A DNA stretch of 6,665 bases from positions 1 to 6,665 of the forward strand of contig JABCYS010000051.1 in the NCBI GenBank assembly GCA_013290085.1, read 5' to 3'. This document shows positions 1-6,443 of this stretch, piece after piece. The DNA comes from Candidatus Babelota bacterium. Its GTDB lineage: Bacteria > Dependentiae > Babeliae > Babeliales > JABCYS01. The position numbers and the translations under genes are program-made. Every line of letters starts with the position of its first letter. Within the stretch, counting starts at the first letter, position 1. Below the pieces are notes generated by a model. The model was given only the letters and a program-made list of their open reading frames with translations. It was not told the origin of the DNA and ran no database searches.

Positions 1-26
1 CTAAAAGCATTAAAAATGTAAAAAAC

Positions 27-33
27 AAAGGAG
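27..33 (+). promoter_or_regulatory. Shine-Dalgarno site of the pterin dehydratase gene
   Basis: The sequence AAAGGAG ends five bases before the ATG at 39. This near-consensus site matters because it fixes a start that gives the enzyme a non-standard N-terminal extension. The reading frame itself stays open to the left edge of the window, and there is no other Met before the catalytic domain, so without this site the start would be ambiguous. Confidence 0.8.
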
Positions 34-38
34 TATTA

Positions 39-512
39 ATGAGAGTTCTAGCAACCTTTCTTATCCTAACCACCACCCTACATGCAGGAGACCGAACCGT
101 GCCGCCACAAACCCTACCCCTTATCGAACCCGGGCAAACCCCTGAAGATAAGGCAGAAGAGCTCAGAAAAAAGAAGTGCCTACCCTGCGAAGGAAAGGTA
201 ACACCCCTTACTCAAGAAGAAGAGAATGAGTATGCGCAGGCAGTTCCTCATTGGGAAGTGAAGCGCAGTGGAACCCATAAGCTCTTACGACAATTTGTAT
301 TCAAAAGCTTTCAAGACTCAATCACCTTTGTAAATTCAGTGGCAACCATAGCGGAAGAAGAGCAACATCATCCAAACATCGAGATCTTTTTCAACAGTGT
401 CATCCTCGAAATCTACACCCATGCCATTAACGGATTGTCAGAAAACGATTTTATTCTAGCGGCTCGTATCGATGAGGTAGCACAAAAGCAAAGGATGGGG
501 AGAAAAAAATGA
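39..512 (+). CDS. Pterin-4a-carbinolamine dehydratase (PCD/DCoH family) with N-terminal signal-like extension
   Basis: The predicted reaction is dehydration of 4a-hydroxytetrahydrobiopterin to quinonoid dihydropterin, the recycling step that follows aromatic amino acid hydroxylation (PhhB-type). The 157-residue product carries the family core from about residue 47 to 150. H110-H111-P112 and H128 have exactly the spacing of His61, His62 and His79 of mammalian DCoH, and the family's C-terminal ENDF...AARID segment is at 135-145. A C47-L-P-C50 motif sits at the start of the core, as in a subset of bacterial homologues. Typical family members are about 100-115 residues. The extra 45 here are a basic residue (R2), a hydrophobic stretch at 3-14, a possible cleavage site after A16, then a Pro/Glu/Lys-rich linker. 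This suggests export, but the hydrophobic core is short and Thr-rich. The start rests on a strong Shine-Dalgarno site. The stop overlaps the next gene by 4 bp (ATGA), so the two are probably co-translated. Family assignment is firm; location and physiological substrate are inferred. Confidence 0.93.
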   Translation: MRVLATFLILTTTLHAGDRTVPPQTLPLIEPGQTPEDKAEELRKKKCLPCEGKVTPLTQEEENEYAQAVPHWEVKRSGTHKLLRQFVFKSFQDSITFVNSVATIAEEEQHHPNIEIFFNSVILEIYTHAINGLSENDFILAARIDEVAQKQRMGRKK

Positions 513-868
513 ACGATGCAAAAACAACCATTCAAGATCTTAAAGATGCAATGGCTAAATTTGTAACAGCTCGTGAGTGGGACCAATTTCACAGTCCTAA
601 AAATTTGAGCATGGCGGTTGCTGCTGAAGCAGCAGAACTCATGGAACTTTTTTTGTGGCAAGATTCAAAAGAATCAAGAAAGACCATCGAAAAAAAGCGT
701 GATGAGGTAGAGCAAGAAGTTGCCGATATTATTATGGTCACGCTTGCCTTTGCTAACCAAACAGGCATTGATATAGCAACAGTGGTCAAAAGGAAAATTA
801 AGCTTACGGCTAAAAAGTATCCGATTTCTAAGGTTAAGGGACGAGCGGTGAAATATACAGAGTTGTAA
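509..868 (+). CDS. MazG-like nucleotide pyrophosphohydrolase (RS21-C6/DCTPP1-type dCTPase)
   Basis: This 119-residue all-alpha NTP pyrophosphatase probably hydrolyses a (modified) dNTP to dNMP and pyrophosphate as cytosolic pool sanitation. The Mg-binding signature of the MazG superfamily is visible as E40-x-x-E43 and E70-x-x-D73. The segment around R22-x-W24...F27-H28-x-P-x-N-L33 resembles the substrate-pocket region of human DCTPP1, which points to that subfamily rather than classical two-domain MazG. The length is normal for it, and a basic KYP segment follows at 103-105. The start is supported by GGGGAG at 497-502, and its ATG overlaps the stop of the pterin dehydratase gene. No toxin, phage or restriction gene lies beside it, so housekeeping is more likely than defence. 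The stop lies 2 bp from the convergent stop of the transporter gene, leaving no room for a terminator. Exact nucleotide preference cannot be read from the sequence. Confidence 0.9.
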   Translation: MNDAKTTIQDLKDAMAKFVTAREWDQFHSPKNLSMAVAAEAAELMELFLWQDSKESRKTIEKKRDEVEQEVADIIMVTLAFANQTGIDIATVVKRKIKLTAKKYPISKVKGRAVKYTEL

Positions 869-870
869 TA

Positions 871-1770
871 CTATCGCGCAACATATCCTTGCTTGAGTTC
901 TTCCTGATAAAAAAGATACAACCCTACCAAGACTAACCCGGTTGTTGCAAAAAATTCCCAGTTAATCGTCTCACCCAAAAAGCCCCAACCAAGAAGCGCA
1001 GCAAAAAGCGGTGCTGTAAAACCAGCGAAAGAAAGGAGCGTTGCCGTATACTTCCGAAGAAGTACCGTATAAAGATTTGAAAACACAATGTTGGCAACAA
1101 TAACTATGAGTACCGTGTAATACATAAAATAAGTCGTATCCATCACTGGCAATGGTTGCCACCCCTCATAAAAAAATGAAGTGATAAAAGCCAGAATCCC
1201 ACCGCCAAACATACCTACTCCATTAATAAGTGGCGCAGAGTAATCATGCTCTTTTACCAGCTGGCGAATCAAAATCCAACCGTATACAGAGGAAAAGACA
1301 GCACCAACCATCACAAGCTCTGGCCAAGAAAGAAACGTGCCAGCAACCTTCTCTTCAGCATTCGGAGCCAACAATACTGGTAAAAACCCAGCAAACCCTA
1401 TGATTAACCCTACCCATTTTCTTGGTGTCATAATTTCTGAAAACCAAAAGTAGGAAAACAATGCTGAGAGGAACGGGGAAAGAGAATAGAGCAAGCACGC
1501 TTTGGCGGAAGTAAGATGTTTAAGCGCTAGAATGTCAAAAACATAGGCAAAGTAGATATAAAAAAGAATGATCTGAGCGAATAAAAAAAGATGCCGTTTT
1601 TGTAAAGAAAACTTACGGCCATTGTTAATATAATGATAGCTCAGCAAAATAATGCCGGCTAAAACCATGCGAGACCCGGTAAAGAAAAGTGGCGCAACAT
1701 AGGAGAGCGCAGCTTTGGAAATGGTAAAGGTACTTGCACAAACTAAATATAAAAAACCAATAAGGATCAT
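871..1770 (-). CDS. EamA/DMT-superfamily transporter (10 TM), copy 1
   Basis: This inner-membrane protein of 299 residues has the size and internal duplication of EamA carriers, with two homologous halves at about 1-135 and 149-289 and about ten hydrophobic segments. Each half ends in the family's characteristic block: SLSPFLSALFSYFWF followed by RKWVGLIIGFAGF at 96-129, and FAGFTAPLFAALLGWGFLGE with its following helix at 248-288. Members export or import metabolites such as amino acids, nucleotide-linked compounds or S-adenosylmethionine; the substrate here is unknown. The first helix begins at the initiator Met, as is common in the family. The start lies 11 bp after the stop of the M16 protease gene and has only a weak AAGAAAG-like ribosome site, so it is probably translated from the protease operon message. 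A second, related copy lies at the right end of the window. The 3' end abuts the convergent pyrophosphohydrolase gene. Confidence 0.92.
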   Translation of the reverse strand: MILIGFLYLVCASTFTISKAALSYVAPLFFTGSRMVLAGIILLSYHYINNGRKFSLQKRHLFLFAQIILFYIYFAYVFDILALKHLTSAKACLLYSLSPFLSALFSYFWFSEIMTPRKWVGLIIGFAGFLPVLLAPNAEEKVAGTFLSWPELVMVGAVFSSVYGWILIRQLVKEHDYSAPLINGVGMFGGGILAFITSFFYEGWQPLPVMDTTYFMYYTVLIVIVANIVFSNLYTVLLRKYTATLLSFAGFTAPLFAALLGWGFLGETINWEFFATTGLVLVGLYLFYQEELKQGYVAR

Positions 1771-1781
1771 ACGTAACTTTC

Positions 1782-4451
1782 TTAATCTACACGACCAACT
1801 TTAATCACCGCCATTTTATCACGACGTAATACTTTTTTTGCAGCTTCTTTAACTTGAGCAAGCGACACTGACTTTAACCTTGCAGGAAGACCTACAAAAT
1901 AATCATAGGGGAACTTATAGCGACCTAAAAAGAGGAGCGTTCCCGCTATAGAGCCACTGGTAGAATAGGCATCGATTACCGAATTAAGAACAACCTGCTT
2001 GGCCTCTTCTAACTCTTCTTCCTTCACGCTATCCACAACAGTATCTATGAGAGAATTTAAGAGAGATTCAGCTTCTGCCATTCGGTCTTTAGAAACAATA
2101 GTTTCCAAGGTCACCATACCTGGTTGTCGACCTGAACCGGCAGTTAAAGACCCATGGGAGCGATAAAAAAAGCCGTACCGCATGCGTAAATTAAACAAAC
2201 GAGAATTAAGGCCACCAGAAAGTATTTGGTCAAACAAAAGTAACGCATCAAAATCAGGGTGCATGCGCGACACTGAAAGCCCCACATATTTAAGCACTAT
2301 TTGATCGCGCTCCATGCGATATTCAACAATTTCATGATCAGTTGCGCCTATTTCTGGGTATACAAGGTCCTCTGGTTCCTGCCCTTGCCATGTGCCAAGG
2401 TACTTTTCCAATATCCCCTTTACATCATAGCCAGTTAGATCACCAACTATCGCCATGCGAGCTCCTCCTGGACTGATAAAAGTTTGATACCAATGTATAA
2501 GCTCATCACGAGTAACAGAATTGATCACTTTTTCATCAGGAAGGGCACAATAACCGTACGGATGTTCTCCGTATACCTTCTCTTTAGCTAGCTGACGTGC
2601 AATGTCCAGAGGAGAATCGAGAAAACGTTGATAAGTAGAATATTCCCTCTGCTTAACCTTTTCTAAATCCTTCTTATCGAAAGACGCATTATTCAAAACC
2701 TCAGCCAATAACTCCACTCCTTTTTCAAATTTTGAACACAGCATACTCATGCGGATAAAGCCTGGTTCTACAGATAAGGAAATGGCATGCTCATCCAATT
2801 CTTGCGCTAATGCTATTCCTGGATATTTCTCTGTCCCCTCATAGAGCATTGAGCAAAGAATATGGTAAAGCCCCTGACGATCCGCAGGATCGTAGGCAGC
2901 AGATGCTTTGAGTTCAAGGATAAGTTCTATTTTGGGAACAACTGCATTTTGTTGCATAAGCACTGAAACACCATTCGCTAAAGCGAAGGTGTCAGGTTTT
3001 TTTATTTTAGCTGCCGAAGAAGTTTGTGGTTTAACGGCATTTACATATTTCCCGCATTCCACGTCAGACTGTCTCTTCCGTTCTGATAAAAATTTTGTAT
3101 CTTCTGCATCTGAAAATTGTTGCATCTGTTGCCACTGCTCGCGAGCTTGCTCAGAGAATGGTAATACAGCACCCTTATGCATACGAAATGGAGTACAATG
3201 TTGCAAAACAAATGTTTTAATTTCTTTATTGAGTAATGATACATCATCAACATTGTAGTGATTAATATAATCCTCATCACCAGTCGCTAAAAAATACTTA
3301 CCAATAAAATGTGCCTGATTATAATTACTTTCCATTAATGAATAAAAGTCGGAGGTAATTTGTGTGGCTGCACTACGTAATTCCTGCTCGGTAAAACCAT
3401 TTTGAGCAATACCACGCAGTTCCTCTTGAATAAGATCTGCTATTGTTTGTGTATCTTCAAGCCGCTGCGGCTCAAATATAAAAAGAAGTACGTCATGTTC
3501 AAACTGATCAACCGTTACCGCCTGTATCCAATTTGCCAACCGTCGTTCTTCAACGATTTTTTTATTAAGCCGTGAACTTTTTCCCGAACCCAAAACATAG
3601 AGTAAAACATCTAGGGCATAATTATTTCTATCTTTAATGCCAGGAATAGTGTAGGCAAGAAAGATTTCCGGCCTTTTAATATCACGATAGATAGTTATTT
3701 CTTGCGTAGCAAGGTCCTGGTTGTTATAGAACTTTTCCTTACGATAATTCTTATCTGGTTTAATTGATCCAAAGTTTTTCTGAACCCGAGCTAGTACATC
3801 TTTTGCATCAACATTCCCAACCACCACCAGCACAGCATTATTTGGCAGATAATGTTTTTTATAAAAATTATGGAGATTTTTGCTCGTAACAGTCCATAAA
3901 TCTTGCTTATAACCAATGACGGGATAATGATACGGATGATCGGGAAAAAGGGCTCCAAACATTTTTTCAAACAAGCTGCTTGTTGAGTTGTCCTTTCTCA
4001 TTTTAAGTTCTTGAATAACAACCTTAAATTCAGCATTGAGCAGATCTTGCTTAAAAGTACAATTGCTCATGCAGTCAGCTAACATTGGCAATGCCTCGTA
4101 CCAATGTTGAACAGGAAGATCAAAATGATAGTTGGTATAGTCGGCCGTGGTATGCGCATTACAAGATCCAGAGAGCTTATGGGTTACCGCAGGTATATCG
4201 GCTTCTGACAGTTTTGAAGTCCCTTTAAAAACCATATGCTCAAGTAAATGTGCAAGTCCCCGTTCCCCCGTTTTCTCATCTTTTGAACCTACGTTATACC
4301 ATAATTGCACGGAAACTTTTTGCATGGTATCTACCGGATGCACCAGCACAACCAGGCCATTATCTAGCACTTGTTTTACAACAGGAGAAGCCGAAGTTCC
4401 GAAAGCTCCTAAAAAACCACAAAGTAATCCTGTTAACAATAAATATTTCAT
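1782..4451 (-). CDS. Exported M16 (pitrilysin/insulinase-like) zinc metallopeptidase, two M16 modules
   Basis: This 889-residue protein has two tandem M16 modules. The N-terminal one (about 25-430) carries the inverted zinc motif H68-L-L-E71-H72, with E148 as the expected third zinc ligand 76 residues later and the conserved E141 before it; H172-P-Y and G180-Y follow. The second module (about 485-885) has lost the metal site: the equivalent position reads H530-I-L-C533-S534. It keeps the GGLNSRLF stretch (746-753) and the R756...Y763 pair that helps hold substrate. An active half plus an inactive half is normal for the family. A polar linker spans about 431-485. The N-terminus looks like a type I signal peptide (K2, hydrophobic 3-17, likely cleavage after T-S-A21); no lipobox precedes C11. 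The enzyme therefore probably degrades peptides in the periplasm or outside the cell. Its ATG overlaps the stop of the VTT gene (ATGA), with AGAGGG just upstream inside that gene, indicating translational coupling. Substrates are unknown. Confidence 0.95.
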   Translation of the reverse strand: MKYLLLTGLLCGFLGAFGTSASPVVKQVLDNGLVVLVHPVDTMQKVSVQLWYNVGSKDEKTGERGLAHLLEHMVFKGTSKLSEADIPAVTHKLSGSCNAHTTADYTNYHFDLPVQHWYEALPMLADCMSNCTFKQDLLNAEFKVVIQELKMRKDNSTSSLFEKMFGALFPDHPYHYPVIGYKQDLWTVTSKNLHNFYKKHYLPNNAVLVVVGNVDAKDVLARVQKNFGSIKPDKNYRKEKFYNNQDLATQEITIYRDIKRPEIFLAYTIPGIKDRNNYALDVLLYVLGSGKSSRLNKKIVEERRLANWIQAVTVDQFEHDVLLFIFEPQRLEDTQTIADLIQEELRGIAQNGFTEQELRSAATQITSDFYSLMESNYNQAHFIGKYFLATGDEDYINHYNVDDVSLLNKEIKTFVLQHCTPFRMHKGAVLPFSEQAREQWQQMQQFSDAEDTKFLSERKRQSDVECGKYVNAVKPQTSSAAKIKKPDTFALANGVSVLMQQNAVVPKIELILELKASAAYDPADRQGLYHILCSMLYEGTEKYPGIALAQELDEHAISLSVEPGFIRMSMLCSKFEKGVELLAEVLNNASFDKKDLEKVKQREYSTYQRFLDSPLDIARQLAKEKVYGEHPYGYCALPDEKVINSVTRDELIHWYQTFISPGGARMAIVGDLTGYDVKGILEKYLGTWQGQEPEDLVYPEIGATDHEIVEYRMERDQIVLKYVGLSVSRMHPDFDALLLFDQILSGGLNSRLFNLRMRYGFFYRSHGSLTAGSGRQPGMVTLETIVSKDRMAEAESLLNSLIDTVVDSVKEEELEEAKQVVLNSVIDAYSTSGSIAGTLLFLGRYKFPYDYFVGLPARLKSVSLAQVKEAAKKVLRRDKMAVIKVGRVD

Positions 4452-5131
4452 AACACCCTCTTTCTAAAAAATCGGTGGTAAAGCATTGGCAGTAAAGCAA
4501 GAATGCCAAGCAATGCAAAAGCTATAATTAAGTTTTTTGAAAAAATATCACTAAAACTATTAATCGTACCAAGCTGTTGGCCGGCAAAAGCTATGATCAT
4601 GGTTGCAGGAATAATCCCTACCGCCGTTGTCCATAAAAAAGTCAAAAATGAAACTGAGGTGGTGCCTGCTAAAATATTTACAAGAAAAAAGGGAACAATC
4701 GTGACTAAACGTAACACGAGTAAATAACTGTACCCATATCGAGAAACTTCTCTATTTATTCTTTGCGCATAGCGTGGGTATTGTTTTTCAATAGAATCAC
4801 CGACAAAAAATCGTGTTGTTAAAAATGAAATGCATGCGCCGGTTGTTGCACTAATGATGACATAGAGTGTTGCGGGCAGCGTACCAAATAAAAACCCACC
4901 CAAAAGAGTCAGTATGCCTCCCGTGGGCAAAGAAAGCGCAATAAGAAGAAAGTAGCCAAAGCAATATAACAGAACGGATGGAATATAATGACGATCTACA
5001 AATGATTTAAGAAGAACTCTGTTAGCCTTAATTGATTCGAGCGTTAAATAATGATCGAGGTGAAAAACATAAGCGAGTGCTATGCACGTAACGATGATGA
5101 CGAAAAGGAGTTTTCTTAATTTTTTTCTCAT
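4448..5131 (-). CDS. VTT/SNARE-associated domain membrane protein (TVP38/TMEM64, YdjX-Z-like)
   Basis: This is a 227-residue polytopic membrane protein. A basic N-terminus (MRKKLRK) leads into a first helix at about 8-24. The family core follows: LPTGG at 68-72, GGFLFG at 78-83, the G98...F103...R107 stretch, LRLVTIVPF at 140-148 and GIIPAT at 172-177, with a last helix at about 200-217 and a basic tail. Relatives include the DedA superfamily. Some eukaryotic VTT proteins are lipid scramblases, and bacterial DedA members are linked to lipid-carrier recycling and envelope homeostasis, but the TVP38-like bacterial branch has no settled function. The start ATG lacks a convincing Shine-Dalgarno site, and no better in-frame start is seen just upstream. 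It is the first gene of the tight group with the M16 protease (4-bp overlap) and the transporter, and is preceded by a 165-bp gap that probably holds its promoter. Confidence 0.9.
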   Translation of the reverse strand: MRKKLRKLLFVIIVTCIALAYVFHLDHYLTLESIKANRVLLKSFVDRHYIPSVLLYCFGYFLLIALSLPTGGILTLLGGFLFGTLPATLYVIISATTGACISFLTTRFFVGDSIEKQYPRYAQRINREVSRYGYSYLLVLRLVTIVPFFLVNILAGTTSVSFLTFLWTTAVGIIPATMIIAFAGQQLGTINSFSDIFSKNLIIAFALLGILALLPMLYHRFFRKRVL

Positions 5132-5296
5132 GGTACGGCCACATTTTTTTAAAGTATCCGAACTACTAAATTATCATTTAGTCTATCAACATATGCTTTC
5201 TTTGCCATATACCAAATATATAGGAAATGAGCATCACATTTTTGTGGTGTTACTCTTTTTAAAAGACTGCTCAGCTATGCAAAAATGTTGGATTGA
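5132..5296. other. Intergenic region between the ankyrin gene and the VTT-M16-transporter operon
   Basis: These 165 bp probably hold the 3' untranslated end of the ankyrin gene and the promoter of the downstream operon, both read on the minus strand. A short stem (arms 5232-5238 and 5243-5249, TTTT loop) pairs fully only in plus-strand RNA with one G-U pair; on the minus strand it has a mismatch and no following U-run, so it is not a convincing terminator for the ankyrin gene. Several AT-rich hexamers such as GATAAT or GATACT could serve as a -10 box on the minus strand, but none has a good -35 partner at 17 bp. No reading frame here looks genuine. Confidence 0.5.
5165..5182. repeat. Perfect inverted repeat upstream of the VTT operon
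   Basis: ACTAAAT-TATC-ATTTAGT has 7-bp perfect arms around a 4-base centre, and lies 34 bp before the VTT start codon. It could be a regulator's operator or a small RNA hairpin in the leader. Being entirely AT-rich, it could also arise by chance in this background. A GATAAT hexamer on the minus strand overlaps it, so a bound protein there could control the promoter. Confidence 0.35.
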
Positions 5297-6067
5297 TTAT
5301 TCGGAGGAAAGTACCTGCTTAATGGTTTTGTTGTTCGGTGGCGTTCTTATGATCGCAGCTATTTTAGGATTTCCTCTTTTTTCTGCTGTCCGTACAATTT
5401 CATCATCTATCACAGCCCCATTGTTTTTTAACTCTTTAATAACCTCTATACCGCCATCACCAGTTTTATCTGCATATGCAACAGCGTAATAAAGTGCTGA
5501 TCTATCAGACTCGCTCTTTGCATTTATCTGCGCCCCATGTCTTAACAAAAGTTTTACCAAAGCATGATCGCCATTTTTTGCAGCGATCATTAAAGGTGTT
5601 CTGCCACGAGCATCTCTGGGATCAACTAACGCTTTTCCTTTTTTCAAAAGGAGCAACGCTATATCTTTTTTTCCACTATCAACAGCAAAATGTAAGGCCG
5701 TCCATTTTTCTTGTTTTACAAACGGCGGAATTCCACCAGGAAGTATAGATGCACATACGGTTTGAAAATCAGGACTCTCTTCTTCCGTGCATGTTGCAGG
5801 TAAACCAATAATGGCAATATTCGGATCAGCATCATATTTTAACAACGTTCTTACTACCGCCGTATTGCCTAATTCAGACGCCAGTATTAATGCCGTTACA
5901 CCATTATCATTTTTAGTATTAACTGGAACGCCGCTCTCAAGTAATTCAATAACCTTTCCTTCATCACCATGCCCAGCGGCATCAAGTAAAGGAGGGTAAA
6001 TCTCTTGCACACGCGCATAACCTTGAGATACAAGTAAAGTAGCTAACAAAACTAATCTTCTTTTCAT
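5297..6067 (-). CDS. Exported ankyrin-repeat protein
   Basis: The 256-residue product starts with a good signal peptide: K2-R-R, hydrophobic 5-14, and probable cleavage after G-Y-A18. The mature part is almost all ankyrin repeats, at about 25-53, 55-86, 121-152, 154-186 and 188-221, with a degenerate capping repeat at 222-241. Repeats 3 and 4 are closest to consensus (W-T-A-L-H-F-A and G-R-T-P-L-M-I-A-A). An insert at about 87-120 separates repeats 2 and 3 and contains C93 and C105, the only cysteines, which could form a disulfide after export. Ankyrin repeats bind proteins; no enzymatic domain is seen. In host-associated bacteria such proteins can be effectors or periplasmic scaffolds, and the sequence does not decide between them. 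The start is supported by AAAGAGG six bases upstream. The gene is transcribed away from the DUF3175 gene and toward the VTT operon, from which it is 165 bp distant, so it may be its own transcription unit. Confidence 0.92.
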   Translation of the reverse strand: MKRRLVLLATLLVSQGYARVQEIYPPLLDAAGHGDEGKVIELLESGVPVNTKNDNGVTALILASELGNTAVVRTLLKYDADPNIAIIGLPATCTEEESPDFQTVCASILPGGIPPFVKQEKWTALHFAVDSGKKDIALLLLKKGKALVDPRDARGRTPLMIAAKNGDHALVKLLLRHGAQINAKSESDRSALYYAVAYADKTGDGGIEVIKELKNNGAVIDDEIVRTAEKRGNPKIAAIIRTPPNNKTIKQVLSSE

Positions 6068-6155
6068 TATTTGCCTCTTTATAGAGTGGGTTTTATTTTT
6101 CCATTTTAATCATGAAACAGGTATTTAGTGAAGAATTTAAAAAAAGGAGCCAAAG
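6068..6155. promoter_or_regulatory. Divergent promoter region between the ankyrin gene and the DUF3175 gene
   Basis: This 88-bp region must start transcription in both directions. For the minus strand, TTCACT (6127-6132) and TAAAAT (6103-6108), 18 bp apart, are a possible -35/-10 pair for the ankyrin gene. For the plus strand, TTGCCT (6071-6076) and TATTTT (6094-6099), 17 bp apart, are a possible pair. Each plus-strand box and the minus -35 match only four of six consensus bases, so these are guesses. Ribosome sites flank the region: AAAGAGG on the minus strand (6074-6080) and AAGGAG on the plus strand (6144-6149). The two candidate promoters overlap, which would make them compete. Confidence 0.4.
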
Positions 6156-6443
6156 ATGCCGCGACAGCCTCGAAAAAAAATGTGGGTAAAGAAAGTACAG
6201 GAAACCTCTTTTGCCATGAAATTACCGGAAGGAATCTTCACCAAGTCTGCGAAAGAAATAGCAAAAGGCCTTAAAAAAGCCGTGATGCAAAGCCCATCAA
6301 CCAAAGGAACAAAGTTTCAATCAGCCATGTCCATGCTGAACTATTACATCAACCGTGCGGGGAAGAATCTTACACCAACAAAAAAAGCGCGCCTTGAACG
6401 AGCAAAGGTAGAGTTGCGCGAAGCATTCGGCAAAGAGGATTAA
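6156..6443 (+). CDS. DUF3175 family small basic protein
   Basis: This 95-residue protein matches what I know of the DUF3175 family along its full length: an N-terminal W10-V-K-K-V...T17 start, the E25-G-I-F-T segment, A32-K-E-I-A-K-G-L-K, the most conserved block SAMSMLNYYINRAGKNL at 56-72, and a C-terminal helix ending E86-L-R-E-A-F-G. The function of the family is unknown. By hand count it has 23 Lys/Arg against 8 Asp/Glu, so it is strongly basic; nucleic-acid binding is possible but unproven. There is no signal peptide or membrane segment. AAGGAG six bases upstream supports the start. A run of eight A lies at 6173-6180 and ends in an in-frame internal ATG (M9), which would also leave the domain nearly intact but has no ribosome site. 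The stop overlaps by 4 bp the convergent stop of the second transporter. Confidence 0.88.
   Translation: MPRQPRKKMWVKKVQETSFAMKLPEGIFTKSAKEIAKGLKKAVMQSPSTKGTKFQSAMSMLNYYINRAGKNLTPTKKARLERAKVELREAFGKED

Noticed and set aside
1..21. A possible end of an upstream gene on the + strand, reading L-K-A-L-K-M then TAA.
   Set aside because: Only six codons are visible; in AT-rich sequence this is not evidence for a gene.
530..868. The MazG-like gene as part of a toxin-antitoxin, phage or defence system.
   Set aside because: Its relatives of the RS21-C6 type are housekeeping pool-cleaning enzymes, and no toxin, nuclease or phage gene is nearby.
2832..2890. Loss of the HxxEH motif in the second M16 module, as a sign of a broken protease.
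   Set aside because: In two-module M16 enzymes the second half normally lacks the zinc site; the first half has all ligands and the reading frame is intact.
2908..3258. A 116-codon + strand frame rich in Cys and Ser inside the M16 protease gene.
   Set aside because: It is antisense to the well-supported protease coding region and matches no family; the composition is that of a complementary-strand shadow.
5229..5260. A hairpin followed by TTTTT on the plus strand, resembling an intrinsic terminator.
   Set aside because: No plus-strand gene reads into it; on the minus strand, where it would serve the ankyrin gene, the stem has a mismatch and no U-run follows.
5082..5489. A 135-codon + strand frame across the gap between the VTT and ankyrin genes.
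   Set aside because: It is antisense to the start of the VTT gene and the end of the ankyrin gene, has no recognisable domain and no good ribosome site; both opposing genes are strongly supported.
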